From Acanthacorydalis orientalis (lineage: Eukaryota; Arthropoda; Insecta; Megaloptera; Corydalidae): a DNA stretch of 64,000 bases. The position numbers and the translations under genes were made by a program. Of the stretch, positions 35,686-47,287 are shown in pieces (the first letter of the stretch is position 1; each line of letters opens with the position of its first letter). The DNA lies in NCBI GenBank assembly GCA_034766995.1, contig CM068313.1, forward strand, positions 1,769,501-1,833,500, given 5' to 3'. The notes beneath the pieces were generated by a model. That model was not told the origin of the DNA. It made no database searches and was given only the letters and a program-made list of their open reading frames with translations.

Positions 35686-36006
35686 GCGAGTTCGACGCGA
35701 CGCGCGCGGTCGAAGTTCGTGTCGAGGATCGACGCACGGCGACGGTGGAGAAACGTCAACGGATACGTGCACGGCTGGATTTACAGTTCCCTATCTTCTC
35801 AATCTATGTACGCAGCAGACACACATACGAAAATAAAAAAATAATCAACGCACCCTTGCCTACAGTTCGACAATTCGCACACAAGAAAAAAAAACGTTTT
35901 ACGAATATATTTACTACTGTTATGTAAATATTCGATAGAACGACTCCATTCGTCGGTATGATTGCTAGTTGTTGATTTTTTCGACGCTCTCTTGATGTAT
36001 TTTAAC

Positions 36007-36049
<43 letters not shown>

Positions 36050-36180
36050 AATTTATAATTTTGAATGAATTATCGGTTATGTTTTAAACTGAATTCGAAT
36101 GATTTTATAATGAGAAAAAAATATATATTTATTTATTAATAACAGACAGATGCACTACCCACTTACATATATCATCATCA
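35686..36180 (+). other. Probable 3' UTR and downstream of the K2P gene
   Basis: GC content falls after about 35780. A possible polyadenylation signal AATAAA is at 35832-35837. A TA tract at 36011-36047 follows. The exact transcript end cannot be read from sequence. Confidence 0.5.
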
Positions 36181-36189
36181 AAAATAAAT

Positions 36190-36880
36190 TCTTTTCCTAG
36201 CTGCACAAACCACAAAAATAGTTTCAAATCAAAAATGATCAATAAATAATTATAGATCATTTTTGAATCCTGCTTCTGGGCATTTCGATCGGAAAGCCAT
36301 TATTTTCAAAACACTAACGAGGAGAAGGCGCCCACGTGGAGTAATCGATAGGTAGTGACCCCTAGTTTATGTTCCCTTTCATTGTTTAAAAAAAAATGTA
36401 CTGAAAAAAGAAATTCTTATAATAATATATAATTTGCATTAGAAGAAACAAAACAGAAAAAAATCAGAAAAAAGAATTGAATCCGGGACCTCCAGCGTTT
36501 CAACTGCCTTACCTAACCAACTATGCTACGCTCTCATTTGGAGCGCCCCTTTTTCTTCCGACCGTGCAAAAGTGCATGAAACGGTTAAAGGAATATAAAC
36601 TAGGGGTCACTACATACCAAGCCACCGACCCTCGAGCGATTCGTGTTCCTCACGTTGGTGCCCTCTCCTTGTAAGTGCAGGAAAATCTTTTAGACAAAAT
36701 CTGTAGATTTTTCTGTGCTTCGGCGTTATAAGGATGATAGAATTGTCATCGAAATACACATAAACAACAATTAAAAATGACGAACTGAACATTTTTGTAG
36801 TTCGTGAGATAAAAAAGTAATTCATTGGTGAACATAAATTTAATTTATGTCCAACATGGTAAAATTGTAATTGCAAGTTT
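36190..36880. repeat. Fold-back element with a tRNA-like core
   Basis: The left arm (36190-36390) and right arm (36575-36880) are imperfect reverse complements. CACAAACCACAAAAAT near 36204 faces ATTTTTGTAGTTCGTG near 36791. TAGTGACCCCTAGTTTATGT at 36354 faces ATAAACTAGGGGTCACTA ending near 36611. GGAGAAGGCGCCCACGT near 36322 faces ACGTTGGTGCCCTCTCC near 36652. The arms also carry the TGATCAATAAAT dispersed-family core. The tRNA-like segment at 36474-36545 sits at the centre. Confidence 0.75.
36474..36545 (-). ncRNA. tRNA-derived sequence (SINE head or tRNA pseudogene)
   Basis: On the minus strand, TAGCATAGTTGGTTAGG resembles a polymerase III A box / D arm. After a tRNA-like interval, AGGTCCCGGATTCAATTC resembles a T arm / B box. 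The spacing fits a tRNA, and the loop between contains GTTGAAA, which could be read as a GAA anticodon loop, but the stems do not pair well. The 3' half of the T stem and the acceptor are lost into a T-rich run that could terminate polymerase III. It is therefore not a functional tRNA, more likely a SINE-type promoter relic. Confidence 0.5.
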
Positions 36881-37739
36881 TATGCAACCAAACATACGTT
36901 TACGTATACTAGCTTATCTAAACAAAAAACAATAGAGTTATAACATTGGGAATTGTTTGATTTATGTTGATATCGTTTTGTTACTAGCAATCATTTAATT
37001 CTCGTTACTAACATTATTTAATCTTTTATTAATCACTTGTTTGTTCGATGAGCATTAATTGATTAACATCTGATCTACAATCATCAGTACAACATATAAA
37101 ATTAACATAAGCACCGACGATGGACTTAATTGTAATGCGCCTTATTAAATTCAAATATTTATAAATAATTGATAATGATTATATAATATATAGACATAAG
37201 TGAACAATTAACTGAAATGAATTTATATTATAAACGATTTCTTATTCTTTAATAAACGTATTTTAAGATAAAGAATGCATTTTTTTTCCATCAACAGCAC
37301 GAGATCATTCAGGTAAGTTATTTATTACTTTCGTGCGTGTGCGGGTGTTTCTTTTATATATTACAGACGATTACTTAACGTTCAATAAATTTATTTCAAA
37401 ATAAACGATTCGAGTTTTATGACTGTCCTAAACAAACCTGTGCGAAAAGAATATTTTACAGAGAAACCTATTAAACAAATATTCAACAAAACATTCTCGT
37501 TCGTCGATATTGATTTTCTCAGCGCTATCTTGATTCGTTTAATCTTTTTTTAATTTTTTCTTTTATTAATTTTTTCTACTGTCACTTTAATCCCTCTGAT
37601 TAAAAAAAATCAACGCGCTCTCGATTTTATAAATGAATTCTTGAACAAACTATAAGAAAATAAAAAAAAACAGTCGTTTGTTTTATTGACTCATAATCGT
37701 TTCGAGATACGGCCTACTTTGATTTACGAGAATTTTACT
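36881..37739. other. Non-coding AT-rich stretch
   Basis: No gene or strong repeat is recognised. TTTATTAATCACTT and ATTGATTAAC-like phrases recur weakly. Confidence 0.5.
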
Positions 37740-38720
37740 TGACAGAAACTTGAATATGGCTAGCAAATGAATGAATATTCTGTTAAATTTGATTCTGGAA
37801 GTTTTTGTCATAGAGATTTTGATTTATATAACTTTGACTAGACAATTCTTTGAAAATTTACAAAGTTTTTTTGTCACATTTCGAAGCGCTATTTCCGTCA
37901 TTAGAAAAATTGAAAACATACCTATCGTATAGAGAATTTCCTGGTCTTTCGAATGATGTAGAATTTTTTTAAATTAGATTAACAGATAAATCGTAATTTG
38001 TGTTAGACTTACACTCAAATTATCAATATTTTCTTCGTCCCGTTTTGATGCGCTATTCCATAGCGAGAAAAATTTAACACTGTTTTGAATTATGTAGACA
38101 TTTTTAAATCACACTAACAGATTTATCTAAATTCGCATCAAATTCGCAACGTACACTCAAACGACCGACAAACTTTTTTTGTTCGAATTCGACGCGTCAT
38201 CCCGTCCGTTCCTGCGGCCAGAAAAGTTTAAAAAGCACGCACCCTGTACAAAATTCCACACTCTTACGAATCGCACAGAAAATTTGTAGATCAGACTAAC
38301 GGATCAATTGCAATTCTCATCAAAGTCTCAATGTATGCTCGAACAACCGACAAACTTGTTTTGTTCGAATTCGACGCGTCATCCTGGTCGCTCCTGTTAC
38401 AAAAAAAAATTTAAAAAAGCACTCAACTTGTAGGAATTCGACGCTCTTTCGAATTGTGTAGACATTTTTTAAATTAGATCAACGGATTAATCGTAATCCG
38501 GATCAAACTCGCAACAAACACTCGGACGAGCAACAAAAAAAAATTTGACCGACTGGACGCTCTATTTCGTCCACTCCTGTCATCAGAAAAAAATAACAAA
38601 CATGTTTCTTGTAGTGGATTGGACGTTCTTTCGAATTCCGTGGAAAATGTTTAAATCAAACTAACGGGGTGGTTCGTAATTCGCGTCACACTCGTTCTAT
38701 GAAACGAGAAAGCTCTGTTT
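37740..38720 (+). repeat. Tandem ~140-190-bp repeat, five units
   Basis: Units are anchored by GACGCGTCATCCCGTC-like text near 37886, 38047, 38187, 38364 and 38556. Each is followed by an A-run, a short GTAGAATT segment, ACATTTTTAAATTAGACTAA, CAGATTAATCGTAATTCG-like text and ACACTCGAACGACCGACAAA. Divergence is moderate to high. Confidence 0.8.
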
Positions 38721-39153
38721 CGTTTGAGTCTTTTAGAAAAATGCCGTTTCTTTGTATAAAATACAATTCTCTGTGAGTATGACTCATTTATGTAAAATTA
38801 AATGTGGAAATGTGTTTTTTATTATTCATTTTCTATGTGAAATGTGCGTACGATTACACCAGTCAAAACGAATAATGAATAAAATTGAAATTCGTGGATC
38901 TGTTTATGTGCGATACAGACTTTAAAAATATGCAGAAGGAGATACGAAACAGTATTGCCGCATAGAATGGCTGTCCAGTCAATGAACGGACAGTACGACA
39001 CGGCTTCAAGCCCTTATTGCGTTAAGATATATTACCGGATCGTTCACAGTACTTTGAACTGTAAATTTGTTCACATTTCACACATGCAGTGTCCGCAACG
39101 TAAAATTATGTTAATGCACGATGGCTGGTTTACATCAATTAACAAAAATGCAA
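38721..39153. other. Non-coding spacer
   Basis: No gene supported; a 70-codon open frame at 38955 has no recognisable motif. Confidence 0.5.
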
Positions 39154-40252
39154 TAATAATAAATTAACAACAGAAAGTATGTTGAACATTTGAAAGGTTG
39201 CTGCGATTACTTTAAAACAATTAAAACAAAATGCACACATTAGTCCATAGCGCACGTTAATTATACACCTCGGTCACGAGCGCGAGTTCATGGCACGCGT
39301 CGATAAGATTCGCTGGATGCATGTAATAGTGTTGAAAATTGTAATAATAGGACTATGATAAATTACTTTTTAGGCAATCGTTGTACGTCTGCTATTTATA
39401 ACGATTGTTAAAGACTGGTGTTTCAATATGAATGTTTAAAAACGTTTCAAATATTTATAAGATATTACATAAGAAAGTTTATTAATTAATTGCGTTAACA
39501 CAGTGAAACGAAAGAAGAGTAAAAGTGTCTTCTTTAATAATTTTCGAGTGTTAAGAAAAAAATCGTTTTATCTGAAATTCAGGAACGCGGGAAGAAAAAA
39601 TATGGAATTATATATAAACACAATCAATATCATAGATGTGCTGCAAGGTTTAGTTGATAAATAATGATCATTAAAATTTGTGAATCACTGACAATCGACT
39701 TTTACTCAATCAACTCTATGTTAACTAGAAAACATGAGTTGTATTTCGAATCGAATTAACAGGATCACAAGTGGTCTCTGGTTTTATTTCTTATGTACGA
39801 TATTATTATAATAAATTAACAAATTAATGTATGGTAAACATGTGAAAGGTTGCTGCGATTACTATAAAACGATTAAATCAAAATGCACATTTTTGTCCAC
39901 AGCACACGTTAATTGTATTGCCCGGACGAGAATGTGAGTCCATGGCACGCGTCGATTAGATTCGCTGCATGCATGTATGTTGGTTTATACCGTTGAAATT
40001 TTTAATAATAAGACCATAATAAATTAATTATTAGGTAATCAGCGAACGTCATCTCTTTATAATGATTGTTAAAGACTGATATTTCAATGTGAATGTTTAA
40101 AAACGTTTCAAATATTTATAAGACATTATACAAGAAAGTTTATGAAACGAATTGCATCAACACAGTTCCTTAAGTGAAACGAAAAGAGAATAAAAATGTT
40201 TTCTTTCGTAATTTTCAAGTGTTAAGATAAAAACGTTTTATTTGAAATCGAG
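39154..40252 (+). repeat. Direct duplication, two ~430-bp copies (period ~654-670)
   Basis: 39154-39585 is repeated at 39808-40252. Shared landmarks include GAAAGGTTGCTGCGATTACT, CATGGCACGCGTCGAT, TTTAAAAACGTTTCAAATAT and TTTTCRAGTGTTAAGA. The ~220-base interval between copies is unique. No coding frame spans both copies. Confidence 0.9.
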
Positions 40253-40389
40253 TTCAGTTGGCGAAAAAGTATCGTTTTTACACATTTGCGGATTTCTTTT
40301 CCGAAATGACAGGATTCTCATTGAAATAATATCGTTTTCTAATATGAAACATACCGGTTTTTGTGTTTATTGGTAATTTTTTCTAAAAA

Positions 40390-41160
40390 AAATGTCGAGT
40401 TATGGTTGTTTTTACAAGTTTGGAAGAGAAAACAGGATTTTTTCATTCTTCGAAATTGAAAATCATGACTGTTTTGCTATAAAGCCATGTTTTTTTAACG
40501 ATACGTATCTATTTACACTGTTACAGTTCTGTTTATGCCGAAAAATTGGTCGATTTCCTTTTTTAATTTTTCGACCAAAATCCATGACCTACTAATAGTA
40601 TGCAATTTTTGATGAAAAATGGAAACTTTTCAAAACTGTTTTCTTGCCTCCAGAATACAATTTCTAGACGTATAATACGGTTTTAATAAGAATTCGACAG
40701 TTGTTTTCATAAATAAAATGAATTTTATTAATGGAAAGCTGCAATAATTTCCTCTTTGATCAAAATATCTAGTGTTTTACATATTTATGGATATTTTTTC
40801 TAAAACTGCACAATCGTGATCGAAAAAATGTAGTTTTCTAATATAAAATAAATACATTTATATTTATATTGAGATATTTCTTTGAAAAATCATTTAATGG
40901 CCGCATTTCTCGTGTTCGGGAGAGAGAATCGAATTTTTTTGAAATTTCAAAATCGATTCTCATTCAAAATCTCAATTATTTTGCATTTAATAAATAGTTT
41001 TTTAACGATTCGCGTTTATTTACATCATAATGATTCAGTTTAAAGTGAAGAAATGGTAGATTTTCGATTTTAATTTTTCGGCCGAAATCCACGACTCATA
41101 GTATGCAATTTTTGATGGAAAATCGACCCTTTTTCCAAATAATTTTCTTGCCTCCAAAAT
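40390..41160 (+). repeat. Diverged copies of the ~520-bp satellite
   Basis: Two partial units related to 24600-26140, with AACGATTCGCGTTTATTTAC, AATTTTTCGGCCGAAATCCA, CGACTCATAGTATGCAATTT and TTTTCTTGCCTCC. They are less regular than the intronic array, so they are probably older. Confidence 0.8.
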
Positions 41161-41400
41161 ACAATAACGAGACCCCCATTCGCGTCCTCGCGGAATGTCC
41201 AGCATGGTTCAATTTAAGGCGACGATGGTTTGTGGAGTTTCTCCTCACCGCGACCGGACTAGGGTCTGTAAACTCGGCCAGGCTGATAGGCTCCTGGAAG
41301 GAAGCGAGACTTCCCGAGTAGTCTTGATCAGCCGAGGGAAGGCATAATGGACTTCGAGTCTAAGTGCCGGTTGGCGAGGTAGCTCCCTCCCCCCTCAAAC
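41157..41400 (+). mobile_element. Non-LTR retrotransposon 3' fragment
   Basis: The end of an open frame reads ETPIRVLAECPAWFNLRRRW and continues as FVEFLLTATGLG..., stopping at 41321. The pattern H/R-V-L-x-E-C-P-A-W/L...RRR is typical of the C-terminus after the reverse transcriptase / RNase H region of arthropod LINE ORF2 proteins. A GC-rich tail with (TATC)n-like repeats follows to about 41425. The upstream ORF2 is missing, as expected for 5'-truncated insertion. It abuts the satellite at 41160. Confidence 0.55.
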
Positions 41401-42001
41401 ATAATCTATATATCTATCTATCGTATTTCCTATTCTTTTTATAAGAAAGAAATTATTTTCGCACCAACCTAGTACAATCAAACAAATCATAGAATGAATC
41501 TCCGTGTCAAACAGAATCCGTGCATCCTCGTACTCGTTCAAATAATCGTTTATTTTAATATTAGTGAGAATATGTGTGTGTGTGTGTATGTAAAAAAGTA
41601 TTTTAAAACATGAAACTAAATTTTACAGGAAAAAAACCGTGCTCATCATCGAGTACATTCGTTTGAAAGTAGTATTAGATATTTACACTCAGTTAAACAC
41701 ACAGACGTCAAATGATTCGGAAACGGTCAAATATTGACATAATTATTATTCGTTCGGATCCGACAGCGCAGCGAAATCAGATAGGTGCACGAGATCGACG
41801 AGATGTACAGTAAGACAAACACGGTCCGATACTGCTCGTGTTTGTTTACTTAATTATTTGTGTTTTTTTTTTTTTTTTGCTCCGCCGGTACAACGTTTTC
41901 AGTTTTATGTAAATTTCGTCATAGATTCAGAACGCGCGACTGTTAATGTAGATCAGTGACGCTGCCGAACGACAGGACGGATCGTTTCGGTGCGTCGAAT
42001 G
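41401..42001. other. Non-coding stretch
   Basis: A short (TG)n at 41575-41590 and a T-run near 41862-41878. No gene recognised. Confidence 0.5.
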
Positions 42002-42007
42002 TTTAAA

Positions 42008-42281
42008 GCCGGGGCCACGCATGCGGCTATTCGCCGAACGGCCCGGACGTCCATGTACCTGCATTGAACAAATGCGCGTAAAGTGTAGACAACGTGCACG
42101 TTTCGCAGTATCCAGATGCTCGTTCCGTTCGATTCGTGCCGAAGGATCGACACCGGACGGACGGGAACAGCGAATACCGAGCATTCGCTTAAGCATTTAT
42201 ATTCGCAGATCCGTCGACACATTTGGCGTTCGGCTAAATTTTGCTCGGTGTTCGACGAACAGCCGCACGCGTGATCCCAGC
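42008..42281. mobile_element. 274-bp CpG-rich element with 32-bp terminal inverted repeats
   Basis: The left end GCCGGGGCCACGCATGCGGC continues to GCCGAAC at 42039. It is matched by the reverse complement of 42250-42281 (GCTGGGATCACGCGTGCGGC to GTCGAAC). I count 26 of 32 identical positions, and all six differences are transitions. TTTAAA flanks the element on both sides (42002-42007 and 42282-42287), which may be a target-site duplication containing TTAA. The interior has no transposase motif. It is a non-autonomous DNA transposon; the superfamily is uncertain. Confidence 0.75.
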
Positions 42282-42314
42282 TTTAAACACTCGTTTAACA
42301 GCCGTTCAGATTAA

Positions 42315-42469
42315 CCCATTAACTGACACAATCCCCATTTGGGACTTTAAAAAATATAAAATATTTGCACAACAAAACAATTTGTATATAATTATATTGT
42401 TACACAACTTTTTATGCATATATATATATATATGTTAAAAATTAAAAAAAAAAATTGGCAGTTAATGGG
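42315..42469. mobile_element. 155-bp TTAA-type miniature element
   Basis: TTAA (42311-42314) precedes CCCATTAACTG, and the right end is CAGTTAATGGG followed by TTCA (42470-42473). The 11-bp terminal repeats are perfect, and the right flank is one base away from TTAA. The inside is AT-rich with a short TA tract (42419-42433). CCC ends next to TTAA fit piggyBac-type elements; this is inference. It lies only 27 bases from the preceding flank duplication. Confidence 0.65.
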
Positions 42470-43468
42470 TTCAGCAATTTATTATTTGAAACGAAGGAGA
42501 CTATAAGAAGGAGAACGAACTCTGTCGATTGCCTGTTGTAATCAATTCACGAAAACCGGCAATCGGATGGCGGCGCTAGTGTCGGTGAAAGGACATGCGC
42601 AAAGGCCGATGCGCACGATTCTCGGTACCGCAATATATGATAAGAACAGCTGATTGTGAGAGGAGGCGATTAGTGTCTACCGTTTTGTTACAATTTGTTG
42701 ACCGGATGTTACCGACGGAAAAGAAAACATTGCTTTTCCTTCTTTCCCTACGCACCCTTCAATGCAACAAGTCTTGATCATTTTTTTGCGCACGGCAAAT
42801 CATGTACTAACAAAATGAACGTAAACGAAACAATGAGAACTTTCAGGTTAGAACACCTATGTCACGTGTTTTTTCATGCGCACTGCGTTCCGCGCATAAG
42901 TCCCCTGGCTGAAACTCGTACGCCACTTTTCGACGCCATCAAACACAGAAATCCGTTCTCCTTCTCATAACATCCTTGTTTGGAACAACACTTTTTAATT
43001 TCGTTTATGTACAGCAACCAAAAATGATCAACAATCAACTACTGAACATTCTGATCAGAAAAAAATTTATACGGATTGTGGGTCGTTTTCTGATTTCGGC
43101 GACGAAAAAAAAAATGGATTCGAACGAAAACAGGAAGTATTCGACATGATTTTTTAAATTTTGTTTCAAAAGAAACATTTTCCAGCCGACTGTTACAGCG
43201 CACGGTCACACTGATAATTAATAGAGAGAGAGAGAGGTGATTAAGAGATTATATTTCTACAATATTTATAGGTTTTTTGTCCGATATTCGCTAATCTTTG
43301 TAATCGTGTCGTGTGTAGTCGAGCCTTGTGATTCGATCCCTTTTATCCAGACTTTGCAGTGTATTCTTAGCAATCTTGCTGTTGATGTGTCTTTATCGAT
43401 AGGGAAATTTTCAAAAAAACCCTAGTTGACCTCGTTATGTGATAGAAGATCACCCTCCCCTTTCCCGT
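42470..43468. other. Non-coding stretch with a reverse copy of the dispersed family
   Basis: Around 43020-43085 the sequence AAAAATGATCAACAATCAAC followed by TGAACATTCTGATCAGAAAA is the TTCAATAAATCATTATTGAT family in reverse orientation. Otherwise nothing is recognised. Confidence 0.55.

Positions 43469-43538
<70 letters not shown>
43469..43538. repeat. (TA)n tract
   Basis: About 70 bases of TA repeats with one CATA interruption. Confidence 0.9.
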
Positions 43539-43539
<1 letters not shown>

Positions 43540-44687
43540 CTACCACGTAAGAAACGCCCATAAGTAGCTTTGTATAACAATTAAGATTGAGCAGCAATTA
43601 ACCTCCTGTAATTAATAATCCGCTGTACTTATGACAAACCGTCTCACTGTCCGGCCAGTCGATCATCGTTTCTATTGACTCAGGCCACTTCAGTGCCGAA
43701 CAATTCCCATACGCGTCACCCACGTCGAAAATCCGACCGTCAGCGCACACACAGAGAAACGGTCAACAATTCCGACAGATCTATCGGCGACGGAACCGCT
43801 CGCACCGTTCTCCCAACGCCGCGTTTCCGTATATTAGGTTTTTCGTGCACACGATCGACACGCCGATGTAGGTTTATGGCACGTTCGTTATTGTTGTCGT
43901 CGAAACAGACACGACCCTGAACGCGTTTTTTAATGGAAAATCAAACATTGGCGAGTTAATTAGATGCTCGACGGTGTACCGAATAAACGGACAACACACA
44001 CACACACTGTCACGTTCGTACGAGTGTGTGTTTATATCTAAACGCACTTGAGATTTTTAGATCGTCGCGTAACTGTGAACCGCAGAGAATCGAAATCGAG
44101 TCCATTCGAAAGCTCGTTCAAAATCTGTATGGAGATTCCGTACCCTTTCTTCGAAACGTCGACTATCGACCGACAATGAAATCTGACAGTTAAACGATTC
44201 TCGTCTGGTTTTTGTCGGCGGGCCACGGCATGCTATGCTTTCTTTCCGAAACGTTCCGTGCGTTGTTCATATATATGCAAATCAGTATCGAACGAAATAC
44301 GATAGAAAACTGGTTAATGTCTTTGGAAAAATAGTATTTTTGTTTGTTTCGCTGCTATTAAGTTATTGGGGTGCAATTAAATGTAAACTATATATAAACG
44401 AATACGTTTTGAAGCATGAACGGGCGATTCGCTTGACAATCTTGGATTATTGATTGAGTATATTAATGAGTAATTGAATCTAACATAAAAATTATGTAGA
44501 GATCGTTCGATTCGAACGGCGTGACAGAAAAAAAGGATCAAATATTCTGCGTTTGTGACGAGACAATTGTAACACACACTTGTTTATTTTCATAGCTTAC
44601 TTGTTCTCGATATAACATGCACATACAGCGTCTCACTTTGAAAATAATCATTGAAACAATTATTAATTCTGCGTGAGATACATATAT
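43539..44687. other. Non-coding stretch with a CpG-rich patch
   Basis: 43660-43930 is CpG-rich. A (CA)n occurs near 43995. Open frames lack motifs. Confidence 0.45.
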
Positions 44688-44691
44688 ATAC

Positions 44692-44739
<48 letters not shown>

Positions 44740-44741
44740 GA

Positions 44742-44781
<40 letters not shown>
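44688..44781. repeat. (TA)n tract, ~95 bp
   Basis: Two long TA runs separated by CGAGTA. Confidence 0.9.
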
Positions 44782-44785
<4 letters not shown>

Positions 44786-45284
44786 CATACGCATGTGCGG
44801 ATGTACATAGATCAAATCCATCTGTCATATGTAAACACAGAAATCCACGACAGAGAAAAAAATACTGAACTCATTCTGCATGTAAATCGTACAGCTAACA
44901 GTAACTGCACTCCATGTTGCGTGCTCCAGCAATTTTCATTCGCAATTAGCACCATCGATAGGTGATAAATAACTGATTAAATATTTAAGTTCACGATTTG
45001 TTTGCATAACTGACCGTTTGAATGATGTGTAACGATGACTGTGTTTGTGTATATTTCTATCTCTCTCTCTCTCTCATGTACACATCGGACGGACGATCCA
45101 ATTTTTCTAGCATGAATTATAAGTTTGTGATTCTGTCATCGACATCTAGATCTTTTTACAATTTTTTCTCTCGGATCGCGCGACTAAACCAGGAAGAAGA
45201 AGACAAAGATGCGAGTAGAGAAAACCGAGACATGTATTTCTTATCGAGGTTTTTAGCAACCTCGGGACTGTTAGCGAACACACA
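44782..45284. other. Non-coding stretch
   Basis: A (CT)n run at 45060-45075; no gene supported. Confidence 0.5.
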
Positions 45285-45634
45285 ATTAGCAAGACGAAAT
45301 ATCAGATCGAGTGACATTAAAATTCGTAGTAAAAAGTTTTGTTTCTCGATTGTATAAAACAATTTCGAAACGTTATTATTATTTTTTTATTTATTTTCGA
45401 ATTTATTTCTTGGCCTTGAGATCAGTATTTGATTTTTTTTTCTTCTCAGGACTGTAAAAGCACATATTCAATTAGCAGGACAAAAAAATCAGATCGAGTG
45501 ACATTAAAATTCGTAGTAAAAAGTTTTGTTTCTCGATTGTATAAAACAATCTCGAAACGTTATCGTTTTTTTTTATTTATTTTCGAATTTGTTTCTTGGC
45601 CTTGAGATCGGTATTTGATATTTTTTCCTTCCAT
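45285..45634 (+). repeat. Tandem duplication, two ~165-170-bp copies (period ~187)
   Basis: 45285-45449 is repeated at 45464-45634 with few differences. Shared landmarks are ATCAGATCGAGTGACATTAA (45301 and 45488), AAAAGTTTTGTTTCTCGATT and TTTCTTGGCCTTGAGATC. The high similarity indicates a recent event. Confidence 0.9.
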
Positions 45635-46235
45635 ATACAAATAGTGACCTCAGGGATAAGAAACAAGTTCGAATCCACGTACAGAAGCATGAAAACAAAG
45701 TATAATTATTTTCGAATCGCTTAGTATATAGTACGGAGCCAACTATGACATGAAATTATTTTCATAAATGATTTATTATTCCAAACCGCAAGCCGTAAAC
45801 AATTTCACATCGAGTCGATAAACTAACGATATAAGCTCTGTGTTGGTCAAAGAGACCAGCTGTAGATCTAAGGGTTGATTTACTTTCCTCTGTGTGTACA
45901 GATTGATTTTTGATATTCGGATCGTTCATCAAAAACCGGACACGTAATGCGGGCGCGCGCTTGTCGCACAAGTGAATTTTCGCAAGATAAAGAAAAGATT
46001 AATCACTGCATGCGCCGACACTAATTAACTAATAACAGTGACGTGTGCCTTACGAAAAACAGTTGCGAGTACGTGACGTCGTTTCGCTACAAAACTGTTG
46101 TTTTTCTTTGTTTCACGTACACAGCCGTCTACATTCGATTATAAAGAAAACAGAAGAATAAACGATTACGGTCGCTGGATGATGAAACGTTGAAGCTTTT
46201 TCTAGGTCTTGTATTTACAGATCGACATACATACA

Positions 46236-46236
<1 letters not shown>
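45635..46236. other. Non-coding stretch
   Basis: Nothing recognised beyond moderate CpG content near 45930-46080. Confidence 0.5.
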
Positions 46237-46284
<48 letters not shown>

Positions 46285-46537
46285 GTTGCATCGAAAGTCG
46301 CTGTTTTTTTGTGTTTTTTTGAGCATTTATTTCAATACTCAATGTGTATAAGCAATGACCAACAGAGATTTATTGACTTTTTCTGACTTTTTCGGACCAC
46401 TTTTATAGTTTAGTGGGATAGAAAGTTAATTCAATTTCGAAAACGAATTTAACAAGATTTTGTCCATCCTCTCTAAAGTATACCCCGGTCACTGGGATCC
46501 TTTGCAAGATACAGTCGATTTTCGACTCGTGCTGTCC
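46237..46537. repeat. (TA)n tract and unassigned sequence
   Basis: TA tract at 46237-46281, directly followed by GGGGTTGCATCGAAAGTCGC, which has the look of a transposon end, but no partner end was found. The rest, up to the TTAA at 46538, is unassigned. Confidence 0.5.
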
Positions 46538-46541
46538 TTAA

Positions 46542-47283
46542 GGGGTTAGGTACACTTGTGATTGTTTTTTTAAAAAAATTTTTACATTTTCTGGAAGTAT
46601 AACATTTCAAATATATTGTGTCAAATTTTCAAGTAAATCGGAGCTTAACTTACGGAGATATATGACTTTAACCGAACGCATCTCGAGCGGCCTCAGAGCA
46701 GGTTTTTATATACGTGTAAATCGCACCCAAAACTTTAAACGCGTTTTTCTCGAAACAACGTTTTCAAAGCCGGTGCGTAGAAAATCTCAAGAACGGCTCA
46801 ACCGATCCTTATTAAATTTTAACCAGTTATTTCTAATATAATTGTGGTGTACTAGTCGGCGAGATATTTTTAATTTTGACTTTATTTCTTTTAATAGAAC
46901 CGAAAAATGACCGATTTTCTTGGTGAAAAAACACTTTTTACTTTGAACATCCGCCATTTTGTAAAAAAAATAAAATTTGGATAAAATCTCTCGGATAAGT
47001 ACACAAGAATATTATATTTTACTAACTCTACGCTTTTTTTTGTTTCAGATGATCCAGTCATGAGTTATGTCACGCACAGCAAAAACAAAATTTTTTTTGA
47101 CCTCTGGCATACTGGCAGTAACTCGGTTATTTATCACTCCTTTCTACTTGAAAAAATTACTGTACTTCTTAAAATATGTATCTTTCGAACTTAGAAACTT
47201 TAATCGATAAATATTCAAAAATTTCTTTAAAACAAATTCTCAAAAAAAGCATTTTTTTTGGCCTTGCAACTGTACCTAATCCC
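46542..47283. mobile_element. 742-bp TTAA-flanked element with inverted termini
   Basis: The left end GGGGTTAGGTACACTTG and the reverse complement of the right end, GGGATTAGGTACAGTTG, match at 15 of 17 positions. TTAA lies immediately outside both ends (46538-46541 and 47284-47287). The interior is AT-rich, with no transposase motif in any frame, so this is non-autonomous. TTAA target duplication is shared by piggyBac and some Sola-type elements; I cannot decide between them. Confidence 0.75.
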
Positions 47284-47287
47284 TTAA

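Noticed and set aside
36474..36545. Functional tRNA gene
   Set aside because: T stem and acceptor do not pair, and the 3' end is lost in a T-run; kept only as a tRNA-derived relic.
46281..46540. A further mariner 3' end beginning GGGGTTGCATCGAAAGTCGC
   Set aside because: No second terminus and no transposase motif could be confirmed in any frame.
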